From contig JABCRI010001479.1 in NCBI GenBank assembly GCA_015143295.1, positions 28,020 through 92,019 of the forward strand: a DNA stretch of 64,000 nucleotides, in the 5' to 3' direction. The position numbers were made by a program, and so were the translations under genes. The notes under the pieces were generated by a model that saw nothing but the letters and a program-made list of their open reading frames with translations, had not been told where the DNA came from and made no database searches. This DNA comes from Tetracentron sinense (Eukaryota; Streptophyta; Magnoliopsida; Trochodendrales; Trochodendraceae). Shown here piece after piece: positions 43,949-55,312 of this stretch; the first letter of the stretch is position 1, and every line of letters begins with the position of its first letter.

Positions 43949-45687
43949 TGTAGAGGGGTGTTTTGATTTTTGAAGGAATGGAGTTTACTGTAACCTCAAT
44001 CTAGCCTAAATCCGATATCCAGACCGTTCTAAATTGAGTTATTTTTGGGAGAAATGATTCAGAGACCTCAAGAAAGAAAATGGGAAAAACAAGGAAATGA
44101 TTCAGAGGGAGAGAAGAAAGAACAATGAAGAAAAGTAGTGACATAATGTTTTTCTTGATGAATCCTTTACTTTCTCTCTCTGTAAATTCTGTTTGGAAAA
44201 ATGATTGTTTTTGGAAAATCTTCTGGGAATTCGAAAAAAGTCTCTCAAAATCTATATTCATCAAGGAGGGGTCACTTCTATTTATAGGTGATTATCAAAA
44301 TTGTAACCAACTTGTACAGCTGTCATAACCGTTTTTGTAACCGACTTTTAGAGAGAAGATATTGGATTTCATCAAGATAAAGGCGTTTTGTCACCATACC
44401 TCCTTTAAGCTTTTATGACCAAAGCTTTCAGATATTTTCTTCAAAGGTTAAAAGCGGTATTCGCAATATCCATCTTTTAACAAATTCTATCTAAGCCCTC
44501 CAAACCACAACTCATCATCCTCCCCCAAAAGCAATTGGTAACTACATCGTGAAAGCGGGTCATACGCTTTCATGGTGTAATGTCCTACTGAGGTAAAATA
44601 TTAGTGTTCAGACAGCAACACTCCTCTAGAGTAATAATCATGATAGTAATAATAATAACGATGATAATAATCATCTAATAATCATCTCAAGTCCTATAGG
44701 AAAATCATAGGCGTTGGACGAAGACACCCTTCCCGTAACTCAGGTCCAATAGGGAAATCATAGGTGTTGGACGAAGACACCCTTCCCGTAGCTCAGGTCC
44801 AAACAGGGAAATCATAGGTGTTGGACGAAGACACCCTTCCCGTAGCTCAGGTCCAAATAGGGAAATCATAGGTGTTGGACGAAGACACCCTTCCCGTAGC
44901 TCAGGTCCAAATAGGGAAATCATAGGTGTTGGACGAAGACACCCTTCCCGTCAGGCCTTAAGAGAAACTGAGGAAAAATCAATCCTCAATGCTTTCTCCC
45001 TGACTGTCAGCCCAGGAAGTAATCCATGCTTCACTGAAATAGGTAATGAGGGGAAACAGCCACACTCATTCCCACGGGGAGGTACCAATCCATACCGTTC
45101 ACCCCTGACAAAACAAATCTCCTTTCTGGCAGAAGTCATCAGAAAGGCATACAAGGAGGATACAAATCCATACCACACCCATCATCGTGAGAAAAGCGTT
45201 GAAAGCCAGAGCGAGGCACTGAAGCCATATAGAATATCCGAAGGCGTTGAAGCTTGAAACAGCATCCAAAGGTGTTAGAGCTTGGAACAATATCCAAAGG
45301 CGTTAGAGCCTGAAACAATATCCAAAGGCGTTAAGGCCTGAAACAATATCCAAAGGCGTTAGGACTTGAATCTGTGTCAATAGCGTGAAAGGCGCAATAG
45401 TTTCAACTTTCATTAGTGACATAAGGATAAAATCGTCATTAATGAGCAAAAAAAATCCTTTTTATGAACTAAAAGCATGAGAGCTTAAAATCATTGATCA
45501 TTAATGACCAGAATCATCATTATCAGATAAACATGGAATTCTGTTAACCAATTCTCAAAAAGGATTTTAGTATGTGTAATATGCTAGAACGTCCTTTGAG
45601 CCACGTGTCATTACTTTATTGAATTATGAACAACGTTCTTAAATTCAAAATTTCACAAGTCAAGCTTTTCAATAACCATCATCAACA
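43949..45687 (-). repeat. 3' LTR (minus orientation)
   Basis: 1739 bp, TG at 43949 and CA at 45687. Nearly identical to 56431-58158 apart from scattered substitutions, one extra copy of the 54-bp tandem repeat and one fewer copy of a 43-bp repeat. Confidence 0.92.
44696..44955. repeat. 54-bp tandem repeat in LTR, five copies
   Basis: The unit contains gaaatcataggtgttggacg, aagacacccttcccgtagct and caggtcc. The other LTR has four copies (57220-57426). Shorter ~28-bp repeats (caatatccaaaggcgttag) follow at 45230-45365. Confidence 0.9.
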
Positions 45688-45703
45688 TTTTTAGCCCCCT
45701 GTC
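45688..45703 (-). promoter_or_regulatory. polypurine tract
   Basis: On the minus strand ACAGGGGGCTAAAAA immediately precedes the 3' LTR start TGTTGATGATGG; this is the plus-strand priming site of the retroelement. Confidence 0.7.
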
Positions 45704-45971
45704 TGTGAGGGCGCTTTTAGGCTTGATCATACTCTAAAAGCGTCTGAGCAGACAAATCATCATGATAAAAGGAGTTCATTAAATAATATGCTATCATCAA
45801 TTTGGCGTCTAAAAAACGTCTTTTCGAATCCCGCTTAAAACAACTTGCCATATTTATAACCAATAGGATCACGCAGCCAGCCTGTCAAGGTCATTATGAT
45901 CGTACCTTTTTTTTCGAATTTCAAATCAAAACGTGCATCTTGAAAACCGCACATCATAAATGTTTAATCAT

Positions 45972-45979
45972 TATAAAAA
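45972..45979 (+). promoter_or_regulatory. TATA box for the antisense PMD gene
   Basis: TATAAAAA, outside the LTR and on the opposite strand to gag-pol, followed by a pyrimidine-rich leader (cttcttcttcttc near 46015). A transcription start near 46000-46010 is inferred from spacing. Confidence 0.55.
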
Positions 45980-46146
45980 CCAGATAATTAGTTCCTTATT
46001 GCTTACTGTTCATCTTCTTCTTCTTCGTGCAAGTATACTCTGTGTTTTCATCTTTCTTCTGTGCTTGGGTTTTTTATTGATCTCATTGTGATTTTCAAGG
46101 ATCTTGATCTCTTATTTGGAATTCCAGAACATCTTTTAGAATTCTG

Positions 46147-46421
46147 GTGAGTTTATGCTTTCTTACTTCTTTGATTACTATTTCTATTTGACTGTTTATG
46201 CTTATGCTTGCTGTTTTACTCTTTTTTTTTTATTTGTTTCATCATTGTAGAGGTTTTGATTTTCTGTATGCTATATCATTTTGTTTACTTTTGTTCTTTT
46301 ATCATTTTATATTTTTTTTTTATATGCATGTTATTGTTATTTGTTTCATCATTCATTTTCATTTTTTAGAAGAACACACTGTAATTTATTTTTATTATTT
46401 CTGCAACTTTTACGCTTTCAG
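46147..46421 (+). other. 5' UTR intron of the PMD gene
   Basis: The donor TCTG/GTGAGT at 46147 and the T-rich acceptor CGCTTTCAG at 46421 lie 2 nt before the ATG. The high T content is typical of plant introns. Inferred from sequence only. Confidence 0.6.
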
Positions 46422-46423
46422 CT

Positions 46424-48289
46424 ATGGCATCTTCTTCTCAAAAAAATATTTTAAGTAACGAATTTTGGGATTCAGCTATGCATCACTCCTGGGATACCGC
46501 TGTTCCTCCGGATGGATGGTCATTGCCCTATGGTGGCATTGATGGAACTAAAGGATTTTGTCCATCTCCCTTTGCTACTACTATGTTCAGAATAGAAAGA
46601 AAAGATTTCACGCTTTCTCAGGTAAATTTTAGTTCTCATAGCGGTTGTACTAAGGAGTGGACAGCTTGGTGTGATTATATACTCACTCATCCAGAGTATG
46701 GGCCAAAACTTCATGCAGCTGAAATTTTTAAAACTATAGAGCTTTCGAAGGATTTTGAGATTAGGAAAGATACAGACAGTCTATCTCAGTTAGTTACTAG
46801 GTGGAACAGTCAAACTCACACTTTTATTACTTCATGGGGAGAAATCACCCCTACTTTGGAAGATGTAATGGCGTTATGGAGATTACCCGTTTTCGAGAAT
46901 AGTGACATACAAGACATTGTTTTGAGTAGAGAAGAGATAAAAGCGTCAAGACTTTTGCATGCTCTAGTTTGGGAATCAAGAGTAAATCCTGTTTGGGGAG
47001 CTTCAAAGGAGTCCCATGCAAGGCGGCCAAATTTCTACGGCTGGGTACGCTATTTCTTCAGGGAGAAAGGCCCTGTGAACAAGGAGACAGGAGTCAGAGA
47101 CTATCAGTATGGAAAAGAGTACAAGTCTCCTTTAGAGTTGACAGCGTTCATCTGCATGTGGCTGTCGAGATATGTCTTTGAAGGCGCTCCTACTGACAAG
47201 GTTTTGGATAGACTGTTTCCATTGGCTTTCCGCCTTGCTGATGGTCAGAGTTTCCCTTTAGGAATTTATTTTTTGGGAACTTTATACAAGAATTTAGATC
47301 AAATTCATAAGTGTCAGGCCTGGTCAGCAGGTTCTTTTCACATAGAATCATTTGTTCATACTGCTTTTCTTCAAATGTGGTTATGGGAACGCTTTCCCGG
47401 TTATGCGCCTTCAGCTAGGCAATTTTCTTCTTTGCAAGCTGATGATACCGCTGTTGAAGATCTCCCAAGTCCAAGGGCATGGCGGTGGAGTAGCATTGCC
47501 AGAAAGAAGGATGCGTTGATCTTTGACTTCATTGACAAGGAGAAATGTTTCTGCTTCAGGCCTTACATTGAGCTTTTAAGAGGTATTGAAAGATTCTTTT
47601 ATCATTCTGAGGAGCCTTTATCTTTTATAGGCATGAGTACTGAGGAGAGAGCAGAAGTTTCTTTGAAGGATCTTCACTGTTTTGCCATTTTGTCCAAGTG
47701 TCATTTGATCGGTTTATACAGCATTGATGGCGGTAAGACCAACAGTTTCTGCCTTGAATCTTACAATCCCGATCGGTGTCTGAGGCAGTTTGGGCTTGAT
47801 CAAGGCGTTCCAGATGGTACAGCTGAATCCTTTTCTCTAAAGAGAACCATGAAAGCTTTCATTCTGGAGAGTTGGTCTTTAAACTTAAGGCCATCTGTTG
47901 CCGGTTTCTACTTGGCTGGGGAGCATAGGATAGGCAGATGTACGAAGAACTACCAGCTTTTCTGGAAAGCTTGCATTGCTACCTTCAAAACCTTTGTTCA
48001 GGGTCCGCCAATGCTGAGTCAAACGGTTAATTTGGCTATGGACAAGGAAAAATGTCTGAAAGAGCCCCCTGGTGCAGGCAAGAAAAGGAAAGCGGTAGCT
48101 TCTCCACGCAAGAAGCCTAAATCAAAATCCACTGATGGAGGATCCTCAGAGATCCGAGAGGAAAACATTACTCCTCCTTAACCTGTAATTATTACTGCTC
48201 CAAAGGCGGCTACTCCAAGAGCGCCTAGGATAAAAAAGATAGCAATAAAGAAGAAGGCTCCTCCCTCTAAGAAGCGAAAGAGCCAATCA
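46424..48289 (+). pseudogene. plant mobile domain (aminotransferase-like) protein, exon 1, in a retrotransposon
   Basis: 585 codons from MASSSQKN to an in-frame TAA at 48179-48181; the same frame continues open for 36 more codons with a Lys-rich tail to a good donor (TCA/GTAAGT at 48290). About residues 90-510 match the plant mobile domain: WGEITPTLEDVMALWRLP near 145, then LHALVWESRVNPVWGAS, and the FLQMWLWERFPGYAP block near 310-330. PMD proteins include MAIN/MAIL-type nuclear silencing factors and many transposon-borne members. The C-terminus is rich in KKRK/KKPK, suggesting nuclear import. The gene faces against gag-pol and has its own TATA box and 5' UTR intron. The single stop may be recent damage or a true end giving a shorter protein. 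Confidence 0.82.
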
Positions 48290-48396
48290 GTAAGTAAAGC
48301 TTTTATAATTAAAATTTTCCTATTCATACGCTTTTCAATTTCTCATTTGTATAGTTTTCCGTCACTTATATTTCTTTTTCCTTAAATTTGTCACAG

Positions 48397-50151
48397 GATC
48401 CTTCTTCTGATAGTGAAGATAACGAGCCTTTGATTGTGCGCAAGCAAAATCTACAGACTCAACATGAGTTAGGAAGGACTGAGGCTTCTATTACTCAAGA
48501 GAAGAATACAGCACCGCTTTCGGATATTGGTGCAGGAAGTTCTGGAACTCCAGCTACTCCAGTGGGACTCAGCATCCCTGAAGATGATGTTGCCGATATT
48601 CCTTTCCCTCCATCGGCGGAAGCAAGAGTACAAATTGAGAATTTGGCCAACGTTTGGCCTGAGAGTGAACCCAGTTCCTCTCCGCTTTCCAAAAAGAAAG
48701 ATCAATCTGCTAAAGCTTCTGGTGTTCGGAGAACGGCAAATCCTGCCAGAATTATTGACATAGCCAAAGCGTTAACATCTCTGAAGAGAATGAGATCGCA
48801 AGCTATTAAGGCAAAGTCACTTCTTTTGCAAAGGACAGCGCAATCTTCATCACCTCTTATGATTGACGCTATTGATGATTCTGAGAGCGTAGGTTAGTAG
48901 CAGTTTAAAAATGTTTTATCAATATACATGCTTATATGCTTATCACTTCAATCATTATAGTGTTCTAACAGTATGTATTATTTTGAAGGTCCTTCTGAAA
49001 GCGTTCAGGCTAAAGTACCAGGACTTGTTACTGTTGAAGAAGATGTCACAACAGCTCCAGGAACAAGCACTTTTGAAGTTAATATTACTCATGCTCCAAT
49101 TGAAGCTGAATTTTCAGAACAGCCTATGGAAGTGGAAGTTGAACCTCCTTCGGTCAGTGAGATAGCGTTTTTCTGTTCTGTGGTTCAGAACTCTGAACAG
49201 CAGCCTTTTGAAGATCTTCCTGCAATCATATCAGAGACTTCTACTCCCCTTGACAACACTTCTTCTGTTGACAAAAGCGCTCATACACCGATATCTTCAA
49301 CTGAGAACATCAAAATTCAAATGATTGCTTCTACTGAAAGCGTTATCATTGGCTCTTCAGAACAGATTGTTGAGGAAGAGAATATTAATGCTGAAACTGA
49401 AGTCGCTCCAAGAAGTATTCATGAAGATACTCCAGTCATTGGTTCCAGTATGGAGACTGCTTCATCAGAATTGTCCGCTTTTGTGGGGATTTTTGTGAGT
49501 GAAGATGCTGTTACTCCTTCCACTTCAACTGCGCTGACACCAACTGATTCTTCGGATGAGATTTTAAGGCGTTATCCTGTATCTGAAAGCTCTATCCCTT
49601 TATGGTCAGAAATAGCAAAGCGTTACAAGGACATAACTTCCTCTTGTTCTTTGAAGAACCCTATCATCAGGGCGGGCTGTATAGAAACAGTGTGTTCTAT
49701 TATTCGGAACATTAGAGATATCAAGCCTCATCTTACGCCCTTGAGGATGAAGACCTTCGAGGATTGGATACAAGAGCTGAAAGAACTTGAGAACATCAAT
49801 GTTGATGTGAAATAGCTGGTGGATTTTTTGAATATTTTGTTTATCACTTTCTTCCAGGCCAAGAATTTTGCTAAGCTGAAAAGTTCTTATTCAAGCAAGA
49901 TTGTTAAAGCGGAAGAAATTAAGAAAGCAATATCAAGTGATCAAGATAATATTCATATTATTCGTCAAGAGATTGCCCGCCATCAGGCCATGCTGGAAGA
50001 AAAAGAAAAGAAGATAAAAGCTGCTCAAGATAGTCTGACAGTTCTACAAGAGGAAATCAAAGCGGATCATGAAGAATATATTCGTCTAAAAGCTTCTGCT
50101 GAAAGACTTGTATATCTAAATGAGAAAGGCTTTACTTCTGACATTTTGTAA
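48397..50151 (+). pseudogene. PMD gene exons 2-4: Ser/Glu-rich region and coiled coil
   Basis: Exon 2 (48397-48892) begins DPSSDSEDNEPL after the acceptor TTGTCACAG, in phase with the frame read through the exon 1 stop. Exon 3 (48989-49806) joins in phase (G/GT codon) via GTTAGT and TTTTGAAG. Exon 4 (49858-50151) follows TTCTTCCAG; the intron before it would be only 51 nt, so that donor (GTGAAA) is uncertain. Exons 2-3 encode an acidic, Ser/Thr-rich, probably disordered stretch. Exon 3 ends in a helical region, and exon 4 is a Lys/Glu/Ala-rich coiled coil of about 90 residues ending FTSDIL. The stop lies 77 bp from the convergent integrase stop. These exons are open throughout. Confidence 0.7.
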
Positions 50152-50228
50152 AAGCTTTTTCTTTACTCTTTTGTAACTCTTGTCAAATTTTATATGAATA
50201 CAAAGATAAAATTTTGTTACTTTTCTTA

Positions 50229-51320
50229 TTAAGCATAGTACTTTTTTAACCATTTTACATTGATAGGATCATGTAATATTTCACCAGATGGCGTAGACAA
50301 AAGACAATAACCGCTGTCAAAACTTTGCCTTATCAAAAATGGCCCTTCCCAATTAGGAGTAAACTTTGCTACTTTTGTACCATTCCTGATATGAATAGTT
50401 GTTCGAAGGACCAAGTCACCTTCTTTCAGAATTCTATGTCGTACTGCCTTGTCATACGCTTTAGCAACTCTCTTTTGATACGCTTTTGTCTTTATAGCTA
50501 CAGCTTCACGCTTTTCATCCATAACTTCTAGCTGAGCTAATCTAGCAGCTTGGAGGCATGCCTCCTCTCCATCAAATACTTCAATTCTTGTAGATGGTAT
50601 CTTGATTTCCAGAGGTACAACAGCTTCTGTCCCATATACTAAAGAGAAAGGGGTAACACCTGTTGCAGTCCTTGCTGAAGTTCTGTAAGCCCAGAGCGTT
50701 GTTGGAAGTCTTTCACACCATTTTTTATGGGCTCCTTCTATCATTTTTCCAATTATCTTCAGGATAGTCTTGTTAGTAGCCTCTGCTTGCCCATTCCCTT
50801 TAGGATAATAGGGGGTTGACTTCTTGTGTTTGATATCATATTTCTCCAATAACTCTCTCACATTAGAATTTATGAAAGGCGTTCCATTATCAGTGATGAC
50901 CTCCTTTGGTATCCCAAAGCGGCAGATGATATTTTCTTTAATAAATTTAGCCACCATGATACCTGTAGCTTTTCTTAATGGTATAGCTTCTACCCACTTG
51001 GTGAAATATTCAGTAGCCACAAGTATCCAAACATATCCTTCAGCAGGAGGATTAACAGGTCCAATTAAATCTAACCCCCAAGTATAAAAGGGCCAGGGCG
51101 TAGAGACATACCGTAGAGATTGTGCAGGTGCATGAATGACATTTCCTCTTATCTGACACTGATGACAGCTTTGAACATATAGGTGTGAATCTGCCTCCAT
51201 GGTAGGCCAATAATATCCCAACCCCAAAATGTGTTGAAACAGCTTTCTTTTTCCTTGATGAACACCACAATCTCCACTATAAGCTTCATGTAATGCTATT
51301 TCGATCTCCTTTCCAGACAA
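50229..51320 (-). pseudogene. Ty3 integrase (3' part of pol)
   Basis: About 363 codons in the same frame as the upstream RT segment but separated from it by a TGA at 51345-51347. It has a zinc-binding HHCC module (H..H near residues 12-22, CHQC near 53), the catalytic DDE core (D in GLDLIGP, D in ITDNGTPF, E in NGQAEATNK) and a C-terminal region ending WLKKYYA. The enzyme inserts the cDNA copy into the host chromosome. The core residues are all present, so the visible damage is upstream. Confidence 0.85.
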
Positions 51321-51344
51321 GCACTTGAGAACAATACCGTTGTA

Positions 51345-53276
51345 TCATTTCCTGAATAATTCTCCTTTGTCAAAATAGAATTTGACAACTTTCTTCTTAA
51401 ACTTGAAGGATTCCTTTTGATCAGTAGGCATTATTCCATCTGTGAAGTAGTCATTGTACGGTTTCTTCCAATCTTCCCAAGAATTTGTAAAGTGACATTC
51501 TTCCTTATCTGGCAATATTTGACAATCAGAACATTCTTTCTGTAACATAGCAGCATCTTTCTCCATTGTTGGCCAGTATATTCCAGAGCGCTGTAACCTC
51601 CTATACAGACTAACAGAAGGATTATACCCACATATTTTTGTGTGAATTTGCATCATTTGTTTCTTGGCTTCTTTTACTCCAACACATCTCATCAAAACTC
51701 CTTCGGGCCCTTTGAAATACAGATCCCCATTTATCTGTAAGAAATTTTTTAAGACTTTCAGTGTTGTAGTAGGGACTACTGTTGAATCATGAAGGCAGAA
51801 GACATCCTTCAAAATTGGTTCTCTCCAATCTGTTTCTTCTGATTCTGTGTTGCTTAATTCTTCCATCAGCGGTGTAGCTATTATACGCCTTTCAATCACC
51901 ACCTGAGAAGATTCTCCTTCAAATATTAACTTTGATGCCAAAGTAGCAAGTGCATCAGTATGGCGGTTTCTTGTACGCTCTTGATATTTGAATTCTACCG
52001 TATCAAAATCAGTCATTATTCTTTGAACCGCTGTTCTGTAGGGAGCCAAACCAACATCTTTTACATTGAATGACCCTTCCATTTGACTAATTACCAAATT
52101 GGAATCTCCTATTACATTTATTCTTTTGGCCTTTAACTCTTTAGCAATTGACAAACCTATGAGAAGAGCTTCATATTCTGCTATATTGTTAGAGTAAGGA
52201 AAATCCAATTTGAAAGAAAAAGACATTACCTCACCCCCAGGAGCTTTTAACACAATACCTGCCCCAGCTGAATCTGCAGTTTTAGATCCGTCAAAATACA
52301 TGAACCATTCCTCTTTTGTTTCAATAGTCATTGCTTCAGGGAATTCTCCTGGTAGTTCTTCTCTTAAATTCAAATCATCATTTCCTGGGAAGTTTGCCAA
52401 TAGATCTGCTACTGCTTGTCCTTTGATGGCACGAAGGCAAAGGCATGTAATACCAAACTCTGATAATGAAAGGAGCCATTTAGCTGCTCGTCCTGAAAGA
52501 ACTGGTTTTGACATGAGATATTTGATTGGATCAGATTTTGTCATCAGAAAAATCTTATGAGATAATAAATAATGACGGAATTTTTGTAAGGCATAGATCA
52601 GAGATAAACAACTCCTTTCAATCCGAGGGTATCTCAATTCTGCATCTCTGAGAATTCTGCTGAGATAGTATATTGGCCGTTCACAACCAGACAAATCTTC
52701 CTGGGCTAGAAGAGCTCCAATAGCGGTTTCTGTTGAAGCCAGATACAGGACCAAAGGCTTCTTGGGGATTGGTGCCATCATAGTTGCTGTTGAACTCATC
52801 ATTTGTTGAAGTTGTTTGAAAGCTTTTTCATGCACTGATTCCCATTTGAATACACAGTTCTTCCGTAGGAGTGGCATAAGAGGTACTGTGACAGCTGCTA
52901 GTCCTGGTATGAATCTTCTTATATAGGATACCTTCCCTAAGAAACTTTTCAACTCTTTGACTGTGCTTGGGGCTGTCATGGATGCAATTGCTTGAGCCTT
53001 TGTAGGATCAACATCTATACCCTGTCTATTCACAATGAACCCCAGGAATTTGCCTGCAGAAACTTTGTAAGCGGATTTTAACGGATTCATTTTTAACTGA
53101 TAATGGCGGCACCGTTGAAATACTCTTCTTAGATCCTCAACATGACTGCAACGCTTTCGAGACTTGATAACAATATCGTCCACATAATCTTCCACTGTAT
53201 TATGGAACATATCATGAAAAATGGCTGTCATAGCTCTTTGATAAGTAGCCCCGGCATTTCTCAACCCAAATGGCAT
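51345..53276 (-). pseudogene. Ty3 reverse transcriptase C-terminal half, two RNase H regions and a zinc module
   Basis: 643 codons, starting at MPFGLRNAGATY after a 1-nt frameshift. YVDD near residue 32 is the RT catalytic site. The connection/first RNase H-like region follows (about residues 140-290). A second RNase H begins at YFDGSKTADSAGAG near residue 330 with conserved D, E, D and a final D in RHTDALA, the archaeal-type domain that marks the Tat clade. The end contains an HHCC-like zinc module (IHTKIC, YWPTMEKD, CSDCQ) before the stop at 51345. A second similar module opens the integrase segment. Confidence 0.85.
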
Positions 53277-53938
53277 ACTGTATAATAAAAATTTCCAATT
53301 GGTGTCCGAAAGACGGTTTTTTCTGCATCTTCTGCTGCCATCTTGATCTGATTGTAACCACTGTAACCGTCCATGAATGAAAAAGCATCATGACCTGCTG
53401 TTGCATCAACTAATAGGTCCATATTGGGTAGAGGAAATTCATCTTTTGGGCATGCCTTGTTTAAATCCCTGAAATCAACACAGCAACGGATTTGCCCATT
53501 CTTCTTTTTGACTAGTACAATATTGGCTAACCAAGTTGGATGTTGAATTTGCTTGATAAAACTTGCTTTCAAAAGCTTTTCAACTTCTATTTTGATTTGA
53601 TCTTCAATATCTGGTCTGAATTTTCTTGGCATTTGCTTCATTGGTACATATCCTGGCTCAATATTCAATTTATGTGTGACCAATGTAGGATCTAACCCTG
53701 GCATTTCTTCATAATTCCATGCAAAAATATCTCGGTATTCTTTGAGCAAATTTACTAATTCTTCTTTTTCTTTTGGGGCCAACTTGGAACTGATAAGTAC
53801 CGGACGCTTTTCTGATAGATTTTCTGCAATGTTTACTTCTTCAAGACTTTCTTGTACCGCTTTTACACCATCCTGCATCTGTTCTGGCGCTTCCCCAATT
53901 TCACTTGTTTCTTCTGCTTGAAATATTTGATCCATCAT
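53261..53938 (-). pseudogene. Ty3 reverse transcriptase N-terminal half
   Basis: 225 codons: an acidic linker, then the RT fingers and palm up to FSFMDGYSGYNQI and RTPIGNFYY, where one nucleotide seems missing (near 53275) and the frame moves to the next segment. It copies the RNA genome into DNA in intact relatives. A TGA at 53981-53983 in the same frame separates it from protease. Confidence 0.85.
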
Positions 53939-53980
53939 GGGAATCTGATTTTCTTTTGATGAATCAGTTTCCTTTGATTG

Positions 53981-55312
53981 TCATAAGATATATACAACCT
54001 TTCCATCTGGTTGTACCACCCTCTTACAGCCCCCAGTTCTTGATTCTTTGATAGCATTCCCCCTTAGAATTTCTGTTTTCACACTTTCGTCTCGGGGTCT
54101 TTTTGAGGCCTTTGAAATTTCTGATGACGTTAAAATAGTGGATGATGGTGGCATAACTCCTTTGGCCATTTCAAAAGCGGTTTCACCTTCTTCAGCCAAC
54201 TCATCATAAAACAATGCCTCTGAAATATGAGCTTCGGCTTTATCAAATGGTGTGGTAGTTGCCAGTATTCTGATGACTTTCCATTTGTATATCCCTTTAA
54301 CACATTGATGAAATGTTGATGGTATTAGCTGGAACTTGTGGATCCAAGGGCGGCCAAGAAGAATATGATAACTTACGTTGGCTTCAATAACATGGACTCT
54401 TATTGCTGAATTTATTGGCCCCACTTGAAGATTAATAGTAGCATAGCCAATAGTGTTCTGGCACTGTCCTCCGAATCCTGATATTTCTATTGGCTGCTTC
54501 GAAATCTTTGAAGGATCTAATCCCATTGCTATTGCTGTCGATAATGGGATAAGGTTTAAGGAAGACCCAGGGTCTATCAGTGCTCTTTTTGCTTCAATAG
54601 AGTTTATTAGAGCTGTAACATACAAAGGCTTGTTGTGAGCCATTGATGAAGCTTTCATATCATCAGCAGTGAAACTCACATCTTGAATTTCCGGCATTGC
54701 TTTTCTTGTAGCAGAATAGGCAAGAAAACAATGTTCTGAATGAGCTTCTGCAACTGTTGTCAAAGCCGCTGTTGCAGCTATTCTTGCCGCTTTTGAGAAA
54801 TGCATTTGATCAAAGAAGTTTTTAAACTTTGAACTCTGTGAAAGAGTTTCTATTGCTAACCGATCATTAGGGATAATTTCTTCTTCAATTTCTTTTTCTG
54901 TACTAATTGCTGAGTTATAACAGACCATAGCAACCACATCCTTTACTTTATGATTAGGCAAAGGATCCTGATGGACAGATCCTTCAGGAGTAGTTGAAAT
55001 TTTTAGGTGTCCAGCAGCTATTTTGTCATTAAAAATCCGCCTTAGAGAGAAACAATCTTTTGTTGAATGGCGTATGGTTTGGTGATACACACAATATTTG
55101 CTGCTCTTTTTGTCTTCTTCTGTAGGCTTTTGGAATGGTGATGGTAAGTACAAAACACCATCAGCAATCCATACTTCCACAATTCGTAATACTTCAGCCA
55201 TGCTGCAGGGAAAAGGCGGTGGAATGTTTTTTGGGTTGTACTTCGGTTTTTTTTCAGATTGATAAGAGGTGTTTCTCTGGAATGGCCGCCTTCCAGAATT
55301 TTTTGCCGCCAT
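53981..55312 (-). pseudogene. Gag C-terminus and aspartic protease
   Basis: 443 codons. Near the start a C-x2-H..H..C knuckle-like motif (CVYHQTIRHSTKDC, about residue 73) is typical of Tat-type Gag. The retroviral-type protease lies at about residues 235-350, with the DPGSS active site and the later HILLGRPW motif. The frame differs from the Gag segment upstream (shift near an A run at about 55310) and ends at TGA 53981, in the same frame as RT. In Ogre relatives a stop or spliced segment between protease and RT is known, so this stop may be part of the design. Confidence 0.8.

Noticed and set aside
44705-44923. Repeated SLFGPELREGCLRPTP-type frame in the LTRs
   Set aside because: A product of the 54-bp tandem repeat inside the LTR; not conserved as protein beyond the repeat.
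44696-44955. CRISPR-like regular repeats
   Set aside because: Tandem units without spacers, in a plant LTR.
46520-46714. Reverse-strand and alternate-frame open segments across the PMD gene and pol
   Set aside because: Shadows of the real reading frames, with no domain similarity.
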